A stretch of 64,000 nt of DNA. Origin: Cotesia glomerata. Its lineage: Eukaryota; Arthropoda; Insecta; Hymenoptera; Braconidae. The DNA is taken from the NCBI RefSeq assembly GCF_020080835.1, contig NC_058158.1, positions 20,236,430 through 20,300,429 on the forward strand, given 5' to 3'. Positions within the stretch are counted from its first letter, which is position 1. Every line of letters begins with the position of its first letter. The translations under genes and the position numbers were made by a program. Below the pieces are notes generated by a model that was not told the DNA's origin, did no database searches, and was given only the letters and a program-made list of their open reading frames with translations. Below are positions 55,226-64,000 of this stretch, piece by piece.

Positions 55226-55606
55226 TGATAGATTCCTAACAATAACATCCCGGTAAAAATAAAAATTCTAAAAATAAAATAATCCACAAAAAAATTGAAA
55301 GAAATCGAATAAACATCAAGTTTTTGTTATAAATTATCGATGAAAAATAACATTTCTGAATAAAGATTTTAAATGAACCAATAAATGATATGGATCAAAA
55401 AATAAAAATTTAATGAGACGTAATAATAAAAAAAAGTTAAACGACTTTCGTTTTCAAAGTTATTAAAATTGAAAATAAAAATCTCCTGGTGAAGTTACAT
55501 AAATAATTAGTAACAAATTATCTAATTAGTATAATAAAAACATAAGACATGAAAGAAAAAGTAGTTTCAACCATCAAATCGCATTTTGATATATCTTATA
55601 AGGCAA
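55226..55606. other. No feature seen
   Basis: AT-rich sequence between two transposons; no supported gene or repeat. Confidence 0.5.
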
Positions 55607-55922
55607 CCCGAGAAAAAATATTTATATATAATTATATATATTTATATATAAATTGGTTATATATGATTATATATGAAAAATGGCCAAATATAATCATATC
55701 TAATTATATATAATTATCTATAACTATATATAATTATCTATAACTATATATAATTATATATATCTATATATAATTATATATAACAATATTTAATTATATA
55801 TTTATTACACCTAATTAATTATTGGGTTAATTTTATGGATAGAATATTTAATATGGTCCTACGCAATTCTGTGTAACTAATTAAAATGCAAAAAAAATAT
55901 CTAGATATAATTTTATAGCTAT

Positions 55923-55995
55923 AACACCAGCGGTCACCCATCCAACTATTAACCCTGCTCAATGCTGCTTAACTTTGATGATCTCCGTGCGTCTT
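55923..55995 (-). other. 5S rRNA-derived fragment (internal promoter region)
   Basis: On the minus strand AAAGTTAAGCAGC then TTGGATGGGTGACCG closely match the box A and box C parts of the 5S rRNA internal control region at the right spacing. The ends of 5S are absent, so it is a fragment, not an rRNA gene. Confidence 0.8.
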
Positions 55996-56474
55996 GAAGT
56001 GTCTGTCTGCTGTGCTGCTGTCTTAGATGGTAACGATTCTATGATCTACATAATGTATCATATGAGTTTATCATAAATGGAATATAATAATTGATTTTAA
56101 TATATATTTGGATAGTCATTATTCATAATTTATTTATTTTACCGAATTTCATTTTAATATAACACTTATTTAAATAGTAAAATAAATAATGATTTTACTA
56201 TTAGGCAGTAGCAGAGCAGACCAAAACATCTCATAGGAAATGTGACAAATTTTGTATTTCAGAATTATTTAAACGTAATTATAAACATCATTTTACACTT
56301 TTTGTGATTACCAAAAAAAAATTTTTTTTCAAAGAAAAAATTTTTATGTCTGTTAATTATATATAATCATATATACTTATATATAATTATATATGGGACT
56401 ATATAATTATATATGGGACTATATACAATCTTGCATGGCTGTATATTGCTCCATATATAGTCATATATAAAAAA

Positions 56475-56905
56475 TAAATAATAGTTTAAAAAAACTAAAA
56501 ACACGCTTTTTATAGAAAACCAAACTAAAAAATAGAAAATAAATTTTAATAAATTTAAATTAAGAATAGTGTTAAAAATTTCAATAAATATAAATTAATA
56601 ATAGTGTAAATAAAAAAATGTATTTTATTTTAAAAAAAGCGTGGGGTGCTTTTTAAGATATCAAAATGATAATCACTCTACTCATATCTGTCAATAAAAT
56701 ATTTATAACTATTGACACCATGCACCCCACGCTTTTTAAAATAAAATACATTTTTTATTTACACTATTATTAATTTATATTTATTGAAATTTTAACACTA
56801 TTCTTAATTTAAATTTATTAAAATTTATTTTCTATTTTTTAGTTTGGTTTTCTATAAAAAGCGTGTTTTTAGTTTTTAAACTATTATTTATTTTACTTTT
56901 AGTTT
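56475..56905. repeat. Long palindrome, unit 1
   Basis: About 170-bp arms (56480-56650 and 56720-56890) are inverted copies separated by a short spacer. They include aaaaagcgtggggtg and its inverse, caccccacgcttttt. Confidence 0.85.
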
Positions 56906-57048
56906 GGTTTATTTATAAAAGCGTCATTTTTTAGTTTTTTTAAACTATTCTTTGTTGATTATCAAAAATATTCAGGCGCGCAAATTACCCACGGAGAGTT
57001 ACATACTGACAAACTGACATACAAGTGAAGCTAATATAAAGCGTGTAA

Positions 57049-58225
57049 AAAACCTACGGAGGAAAACACCTGGTTTCGAAATATAACTTCGGGATGGTCA
57101 TCAGAGGATTCCGGGTTGATGTACGGGTTTATCTGTGCCATTCCCGATGAAAACCTACGGAGGAAAACACCTGGTTTCGAAATATAACTTCGGGATGGTC
57201 ATCAGAGGATTCCGGGTTGATGTACGGGTTTATCTGTGCCATTCTCGATGAAAACCTACGGAGGAAAACACCTGGTTTCGAGATATAACTTCGGGATGGT
57301 CATCAGAGGATTCCGGGTTGATGTATGGGTTTATCTGTGCCATTCCCGATGAAAACCTACGGAGGAAAACACCTGGTTTCGAGATATAACTTCGGGATGG
57401 TCATCAGAGGATTCCGGGTTGATGTACGGGTTTATCTGTGCCATTCCCGATGAAAACCTACGGAAGAAAACACCTGGTTTCGAGATATAACTTCGGGATG
57501 GTCATCAGAGGATTCCGGGTTGATGTACGGGTTTATCTGTGCCATTCCCGATGAAAACCTACGGAGGAAAACACCTGGTTTCGAGATATAACTTCGGGAT
57601 AGTCATCAGAGGATTCCGGGTTGATGTACGGGTTTATCTGTGCCATTCCTGATGAAAACCTACGGAGGAAAACACCTGGTTTCGAAATATAACTTCGGGA
57701 TGGTCATCAGAGGATTCCGGGTTGATGTACGGGTTTATCTGTGCCATTCTCGATGAAAACCTACGGAGGAAAACACCTGGTTTCGAGATATAACTTCGGA
57801 ATGGTCATCAGAGGATTCCGGGTTGATGTATGGGTTTATCTGTGCCATTCCCGATGAAAACCTACGGAGGAAAACACCTGGTTTCGAGATATAACTTCGG
57901 GATGGTCATCAGAGGATTCCGGGTTGATGTACGGGTTTATCTGTGCCATTCCCGATGAAAACCTACGGAAGAAAACACCTGGTTTCGAGATATAACTTCG
58001 GGATGATCATCAGAGGATTCCGGGTTGATGTACGGGTTTATCTGTGCCATTCCCGATGAAAACCTACAGAGGAAAACACCTGGTTTCGAAATATAACTTC
58101 GGGATGGTCATCAGAGGATTCCGGGTTGATGTACGGGTTTATCTGTGCCATTCCCGATGAAAACCTACGGAGGAAAACACCTGGTTTCGAGATATAACTT
58201 CGGGATGGTCATCAGAGGATGACTA
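57049..58225 (+). repeat. 101-bp minisatellite, array 1 (~11.6 copies)
   Basis: Unit start aacctacggaggaaaacacc recurs at 57051, 57152 and 57253 and onward, period 101. Copies differ by one or two bases. The array ends in a partial unit followed by gactaggaaggtcatcacct. Confidence 0.97.
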
Positions 58226-58377
58226 GGAAGGTCATCACCTGGGTTCTAGGTTGATAATAATCAAAATTTAAATAATATCATTATGGTAGTCTCTTTATGC
58301 GAAGGAGAGTTACATACTGACAAACTGACAAACTGACAAACTGACATACAAGTGAAGCTAATAAAAAAGCGTGTAAA

Positions 58378-58862
58378 AAATAATAGTTTAAAAAAACTAA
58401 AAACACGCTTTTTATAGAAAACCAAACTAAAAAATAGAAAATAAATTTTAATAAATTTAAATTAAGAATAGTGTTAAAAATTTCAATAAATATAAATTAA
58501 TAATAGTGTAAATAAAAAAATGTATTTTATTTTAAAAAAAGCGTGGGGTGCTTTTTAAGATATCAAAATGATAATCACTCTACTCATATCTGTCAATAAA
58601 ATATTTATAACTATTGACACCATGCACCCCACGCTTTTTTAAAAATAAAATACATTTTTTTATTTACACTATTATTAATTTATATTTATTGAAAATTTTA
58701 ACACTATTCTTAATTTAAATTTATTAAAATTTATTTTCTATTTTTTAGTTTGGTTTTCTATAAAAAGCGTGTTTTTAGTTTTTTTAAACTATTATTTATT
58801 TTTTACTTTTTAGTTTGGTTTATTTATAAAAGCGTGATTTTTTAGTTTTTTTAAACTATTAT
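58378..58862. repeat. Long palindrome, unit 2
   Basis: A second, near-identical copy of the palindrome at 56475-56905, showing that palindrome plus minisatellite was duplicated as a block. Confidence 0.85.
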
Positions 58863-58968
58863 TTGTTGATTATCAAAATATTCAGGCGCGCAAATTACCC
58901 ACGGAGAGTTACATACTGACAAACTGACATACAAGTGAAGCTAATATAAAGCGTGTAAAAAACCTACG

Positions 58969-59625
58969 GAGGAAAACACCTGGTTTCGAAATATAACTTC
59001 GGGATGGTCATCAGAGGATTCCGGGTTGATGTACGGGTTTATCTGTGCCATTCCCGATGAAAACCTACGGAGGAAAACACCTGGTTTCGAGATATAACTT
59101 CGGGATGGTCATCAGAGGATTCCGGGTTGATGTACGGGTTTATCTGTGCCATTCCCGATGAAAACCTACGGAGGAAAACACCTGGTTTCGAGATATAACT
59201 TCGGGATGGTCATCAGAGGATTCCGGGTTGATGTACGGGTTTATCTGTGCCATTCCCGATGAAAACCTACGGAAGAAAACACCTGGTTTCGAGATATAAC
59301 TTCGGGATGGTCATCAGAGGATTCCGGGTTGATGTACGGGTTTATCTGTGCCATTCCCGATGAAAACCTACGGAAGAAAACACCTGGTTTCGAGATATAA
59401 CTTCGGGATGGTCATCAGAGGATTCCGGGTATGTACGGGTTTATCTGTGCCATTCTTGATGAAAACCTACGGAGGAAAACACCTGGTTTCGAAATATAAC
59501 TTCGGGATGGTCATCAGAGGATTCCGGGTTGATGTACGGGTTTATCTGTGCCATTCCCGATGAAAACCTACGGAGGAAAACACCTGGTTTCGAGATATAA
59601 CTTCGGGATGGTCATCAGAGGATGA
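58969..59625 (+). repeat. 101-bp minisatellite, array 2 (~6.5 copies)
   Basis: Same unit as array 1, fewer copies, one unit shortened near 59430. Same terminal sequence as array 1. Confidence 0.97.
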
Positions 59626-59711
59626 CTAGGAAGGTCATCACCTGGGTTCTAGGTTGATAATCAAAATTTAAATAATATCATTATGGTAGTCTCTTTATGC
59701 GAAGGAGAGTT

Positions 59712-59795
59712 ACATACTGACAAACTGACAAACTGACAAACTGACAAACTGACAAACTGACAAACTGACAAACTGACAAACTGACAAACTGACAT
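59712..59795 (+). repeat. (acaaactg)n 8-bp tandem repeat
   Basis: About nine copies of acaaactg. The equivalent site after array 1 (58310-58350) has about three to four. Confidence 0.95.
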
Positions 59796-60274
59796 ACAAG
59801 TGAAGCTAATAAAAAGCGTGTAAAAAGCGTGTAATTATATATGATTATATATAACCTCATATACAATTCCATTTATAATCATGTATGATTATATATAATT
59901 CTATATACTTATATATAATTGTATATGGAACTATATATAATCCTGCATGGTTGTATATTGCTCCATATATAGTCATATATAATTATATATGATTATATAT
60001 AACCTCATATACAATTCCATATATAATCATGTATGATTATATATAATTATGTATGATCATATATAATTGTATATAATTCTATATGTGATTCCATATATAA
60101 TCATATATGATTATATACAATTATATATAATTATATATAATTATATAGAAACATTTTTTCTCGGGAAGTATTGAATTATAAGTAGAATAATAAAATTCAA
60201 AAATATAATGCAAAGTAAGACTGATGTAATAAAAGAAACCTACAATGTCAAATTCAGTTCTAAAACATTTGTCA

Positions 60275-61135
60275 AAGGGGTGGTTCCGAAATTCGAAAAT
60301 GGTCGGAATGGATTCTTAAACACCGAAATAGTTTACATGAATTTTTAGAAAATTTTTATAAATTGTTAACGGTAAAATATACGACTAAATAATCTAAGGG
60401 TAGGTCTTAGGAGTGGTTCCGAAACTTGAGAATAGTCAGAGTGGGTTTTTGAACATCGGCGTAGTTTACATGAATTTTTAGAAAATTTTGAAAAATTGTT
60501 AATGGTGAGAAACACGGACTACTTATTTAAGGCTAGGTCAAGGGTGGTTCTGAAATTTGAAAATGGTCGGAATGGATTCTTACACACCGAAATAGTTTAC
60601 ATGAATTTTTAGAAAATTTTTTTAAATTGTTAATGGTAAGAAACACGGCTTAATAGTTTAAAGGTGGGTCAGGGGTGGTTCCGAAATTTTAAAATGGTCG
60701 GATGGTTTCTAGAAAACCGAAATAGTTTACACGAATTTTTAGAAAATTTTTAAAAATTGTTAATGGTGAGAAACACGGCTTAATAATTTAAGAGTAGGTC
60801 AGGGGTGGTTCCGAAATTTGAAAATGGTCGGAATGGTTTCTTAGAAAACCGAAATAATTTACATGAATTTTCAGAATATTTAAAAAATTGTTAATGGTGA
60901 GAAACACGGCTTAATAGTTTAAAGGTGGGTCAGGGGTGGTTCCAAAATTTGAAAATGGTCGGAATGGTTTCTTATAAAACCGAAATAATTTAAATGAATT
61001 TTTAGAAAATTTTCAAAAATTGTTAATGGTGAGAAACATGGCTTAGTAATTTAAGGGTGGGTCAGGGGTGGTTCCGAAATTTGGAAATGGTCGGAATGAT
61101 TTCTCAAACACCGAAATAGTTTGTAGGAAAATATC
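60275..61135. repeat. ~130-bp tandem repeat, about seven units
   Basis: ggggtggttccgaaatttgaaaatggtcgg recurs near 60277, 60409, 60539, 60670, 60797, 60927 and 61057, each followed by tttacatgaatttttagaaa and gttaatggtgagaaacacgg. Non-coding. Confidence 0.92.
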
Positions 61136-61399
61136 GAAAATCAATTACACGTTATTTTCAAGGAATTTGACTATTTTTTAACGTATTTAATTCTAAACTT
61201 AAATGTTATATTCAAAATTACTTTCCTAAATTACATGATATACGAGGGTGAGTTTTTATTGGTCTGACAACCTAAAAGAGGGGTTAAATATTTTTTACAT
61301 TATTTCATGATTAGTGATGAGTACCTTTATGTCGGTCTGAAGGTCAGTCCGTCCCGAGTTGTCACCAGATAATTTTTTTTAGTATTTATATAATTCGTT

Positions 61400-62110
61400 C
61401 AGTTGAACGTTCGAAACTTCAAGTACATAACCTCTTATAACTTTTGAACGGTCCAACCGATTTCATCGCGGTTGGTGCCATTCGAAAGGGCTTGGTCAAA
61501 CTTAGATTTTAAATACAATTTGGACTGATTCAGACCGATAAATTTCGAAAAATGTAAAAGAAATGTAAAAAAAAAAATTTTCAAAAGTGGTTTTTTTGGA
61601 ATAACTTTTGAACGGCTTTATCAATCAACTTTAAAAACGAATCAGCTCTTAACATAGAAAAAAAACCACGTCGATTGCCGCTAATCCGGTCAAAATCGGT
61701 TGATTCGTTTGAGAGATATCGTGCAGGAAAGAAAACCCAAAAAAGTGTTTTTTCGCAATTACTCCGAGATTTCTAGTTTGACCAATTGAAACGTGAAAAT
61801 TCTTTATGAGGCTTAAAAACTGCGTAGAATGCCGCCAACTGCGTAAAAATCGGTTCATTCATTCAAAAGTTATTGCGGTTTGAAAATTCAAAAAATAGTG
61901 TTCTATGAAACTTTTATCAGACTTTTGAGCTCAAAAGCATAGAAAAGGTAACTTTTTGAGCTTGAAGAGCTCAAAACAACACATAGATTGTATTTTTGAG
62001 CTCGAAAAGCTCAAAAACTTCGTAGGTGCAATTTTAAGCGCCCAGGTATTAACGAAATTAGCGGGAAGTTGCAGGGATGGCCTTTAGAGTCAACTGTTTT
62101 CCTAATTTTT
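61400..62110. repeat. Interspersed repeat related to 11139-12352
   Basis: Shares ttgaacggtccaaccgatttcatcgcggttgg, repeated cgattgccgc...atcggttgattcg blocks, gagctc palindromes, and the same end, gcgggaagttgcagggatgg. Confidence 0.8.
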
Positions 62111-62144
62111 TTTTATTATTTTAGCTAAAATTAGATTTTTTTGC

Positions 62145-62338
62145 CTATGCTTGGCCGATACTCGGCCAATGCTTGATTGCTATGTTCGGCCGAGGCTCAG
62201 TCGCCTATATCAGCTTGGTGTTACCATCCGATGCTCGCCCAGTATTGGCCCAACGATATTTCACGATACTCGGCCGATACTTAAAAATCGGTTGCCAGTC
62301 CTGGCCCAGTGTCGGGCCGATCTTCATTTTTTGTATGG
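62145..62338 (+). repeat. Isolated terminus related to the CCCATACGAAG transposon
   Basis: Repeated ctcggccgatactcgg-type words ending ttttttgtatggg, resembling the 3' end at 54886-55225. No other part of that transposon is adjacent. Confidence 0.55.
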
Positions 62339-62454
62339 GAAAGCTTCTTAGGGCTTCAAAACGTCGAGATCTGTTGAAACCTCGATTTTTGCAAAACGGA
62401 GTAAAACCAATAACTTCCCGATTTTTCGAAAATCTTCGACTTTTTTAGCAAGAA

Positions 62455-63110
62455 GTTGAAAATTAGAAAAACGGTTAACCCTAAAGGCCATCCCTGCAAC
62501 TTCCCGCTAATTTCATATGTAAGCGCTCATAATTGCACTTACTACTATTTTTTTGAGCTCTTCGAGCTCAAAAATATAATTTTCGTGTCATTTTGAGCTC
62601 TCCGAGCTCAAAAATCTGGTGACGGTTTAATAAGACACTATTTCTTAAATTTTAAAACCGCAATAACTTTTGAATGAATAAACCAATTTTCATTCGGTTG
62701 GTGAAATTCGACGCAGTTTTTCAGGTTTCATGAAGAATCTTTAAGTTTTAATCGATCGAAGTAGGAATTTCGATGTAATTTCGAAAAAACATTTTTTTCG
62801 GTTTTTTTTCGACAACGATAACTCATGAACGAATCAACCGATTTTGACTGGGCTGGCGGCGATCGACGTTGTTTTTTGATGTTAAGAGCTGATAAGTTTT
62901 TGAAATTGACCAGTAAAGCCGTTTAAAAGTAATTCCAAAAAAACACATTTAAAAAAAATTTTTAACTAAGAAAATTAAAAATTTTCAAAAATCGGGAAGT
63001 TATTGTTTTTGCCTTGTTTTTCGAAAATCGAGTTTTCATCAGATCTGGATGTTTTAAGGTCCTAGGAAGCTTCCCTGACGATTCCCACGATGGTGTTTGT
63101 ATGTCTGTAT
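62455..63110 (-). repeat. Interspersed repeat, inverted relative to 61400-62110
   Basis: Starts with the inverse of the end shared by the family (aacggttaaccctaaaggccatccctgcaacttcccgc) and runs to a gtatgtctgtatgtgtg tract, like the start of 11139-12352. Confidence 0.75.
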
Positions 63111-63383
63111 GTGTGTGTGTGTATTTTTTTGTTTTTGTTTGTTTTAAGGGAGGGGGAATCCTTTTTACGGATTCTAGGCATAGTTGTTTGGCCTGGATAT
63201 GTGGCGACTCGATGCAGTGTCATACTAAAACTTGACGCTAGCGCCCCTACCCACTAAACCCTAAACCCCTTTTCCTCTTTCCCCCAATCCCTCATGGAAA
63301 CCGCCGTTAGGCATTACTTCGTGAGGGGAGGATCTAGCTACTGCTCTTTCTTCTGGTAGCTAAGGTGTTATTTTACCTTTCTT

Positions 63384-64000
63384 CTAGTTGTTGTCATTTG
63401 GTCTTGTTCTTTCGATGGAACGCAAGTCTATGAAGACTTCTGTTGCAAATGTGCTGATGGCGTTCCAGGAGGCTCTTGATGACAAAATTGCTTCTACTAT
63501 TGTCTCTGGTTGGATTTTCTTATTTAGGATCATCTCCAGCTCATTGCGCTGTAGGTAAAATCGTGGGCACTCAAAGAAAACGTGCTCCGTGTCTTCATTG
63601 ATTCCTGGGCAGGACGGGCACTCCGGTGAATCATCATGCTTGAAGCGGTGAAGATACGTCCGAAAACATCCATGTCCTGACAACAACTGCGTCAGATAGT
63701 AATTGACCTCGCCATGACTTTGGTTTAGCCAAACGTCGATCTTCGGTATGAGACGGTGTGTCCATCTCCCTGTTGTCGCGGCGTCCCAGTGCGATTGCCA
63801 TCGTGCGATGCTGTTCTGCCGTTCTTTAGCTCTGAGTTCCTCGGCACTTTGTGCGGTTGTCCTCTTTCGTTGGTAAAGGTTCCGTCTTTCCTCAGCTAGG
63901 ACTCTGAGCGGCAAAGTTCCGGAAATGACACACACTGCTTGCTCTGATATTGTTCGAAAGGCGCTGGCTACTCTTAGCGCGCTCAGTCGGTAAACTGGAC
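63384..64000 (-). CDS. R1-type non-LTR retrotransposon ORF2, C-terminal part
   Basis: The frame is open from the right window edge to the stop at 63384. Visible C-terminal features of R1-clade proteins are SGTLPLRVLAEERRNLYQ, a WTHRLIPKIDVWLN block, HGEVNYYLTQLLSGHGCF, and a CCHC knuckle, CPSCPGINEDTEHVFFEC (C-x2-C-x8-H-x4-C). The reverse transcriptase itself would lie beyond 64000. R1 elements normally insert in 28S rDNA, but no rDNA is visible here and 3' sequence (63115-63383) follows, so this is a copy elsewhere or a related non-specific element. No break in the visible part. Confidence 0.85.
   Translation of the reverse strand, partial: PVYRLSALRVASAFRTISEQAVCVISGTLPLRVLAEERRNLYQRKRTTAQSAEELRAKERQNSIARWQSHWDAATTGRWTHRLIPKIDVWLNQSHGEVNYYLTQLLSGHGCFRTYLHRFKHDDSPECPSCPGINEDTEHVFFECPRFYLQRNELEMILNKKIQPETIVEAILSSRASWNAISTFATEVFIDLRSIERTRPNDNN

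Larger units (their letters stand above)
55607..60165. mobile_element. CCCGAG-ended composite non-autonomous transposon
   Basis: Starts CCCGAGAAAAAATATTT and ends AAACATTTTTTCTCGGG (inverted). AA on both sides (55605-55606, 60166-60167) is a 2-bp duplication. Both subterminal zones are filled with tatataattatatatgatta words. The interior holds a 5S rRNA-like module (55923-55995) and two ~1.9-kb units, each made of a long palindrome and a 101-bp minisatellite. No coding frames. Confidence 0.8.

Noticed and set aside
57049..59563. Frames through the 101-bp array, such as 59348-59563
   Set aside because: Period 101 is not a multiple of three, so frames shift every unit; no conserved protein.
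57049..59625. Regular repeats suggesting a CRISPR array
   Set aside because: The whole 101-bp unit repeats with no variable spacers; it is a minisatellite in eukaryotic DNA.
59681..59872. 63-aa frame with repeated CQFVSLSV
   Set aside because: Translation of the 8-bp acaaactg repeat.
63115..63383. Possible telomere-like ccctaaaccc words
   Set aside because: Only two copies, in the 3' sequence of the R1 element.

Overview
The window looks like nuclear DNA from an insect, most likely a parasitoid wasp. The host call is inference. It rests on high AT content, no single-copy host gene, an R1-type non-LTR retrotransposon, a LINE of a type I recall as common in Hymenoptera, and insect-type Polinton genes. 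Almost everything recognisable is mobile DNA, much of it nested. One 100-base assembly gap lies at 6857-6956.

Layout. 1-6856 is part of a second Polinton/Maverick copy, inverted relative to the main one and decayed in its polymerase. 7029-7441 is a MITE. 7973-14165 is a full-length LINE on the minus strand with a 15-bp target duplication, interrupted by a 1.2-kb repeat. 14863-15562 is a possible solo LTR, followed by TA repeats and a Helitron-like 3' end. 16749-44636 (minus) and 45037-55225 (plus) are two head-to-head copies of a DNA transposon with CCCATACGAAG ends. The plus copy carries a CACTA-like transposase and a spliced, DUF4806-like cargo gene. 55607-60165 is another CCC-ended element full of palindromes and a 101-bp minisatellite. 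60275-63110 is tandem and interspersed repeats, and 63384-64000 is the 3' end of an R1 element.

The main Polinton (24823-41941) sits inside the minus-strand transposon copy. It has terminal inverted repeats of about 430-480 bp and a 6-bp target duplication, AATATT. The other transposon copy supplies the matching empty site at 52283-52288. Its genes are two exonuclease-like paralogs, a minus-strand virion block (PLA2-domain protein, adenain-like protease, minor capsid protein, 53-aa protein, major capsid protein, 63-aa protein), a packaging ATPase, a conserved uncharacterised protein, a fibre-like small protein, a retroviral-type integrase with chromodomain, a protein-primed family B DNA polymerase, and an Arg/Gln-rich disordered protein with a spliced leader. 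The copy is near-intact but broken: the polymerase is split between two frames, the integrase has an in-frame TAG, and the minor capsid ORF has no ATG.

Most notable observations: (1) a canonical -1 slippery heptamer, A AAA AAC, sits two codons before the PLA2-protein stop and leads exactly into the protease frame, which has no ATG before its conserved start; (2) five CCC-ended elements each hold an RNA polymerase III gene-like module (four tRNA-like, one 5S rRNA-like), and the clean insertions show 2-bp target duplications; (3) a transposon carries a multi-exon DUF4806-like cargo gene in both of its copies.
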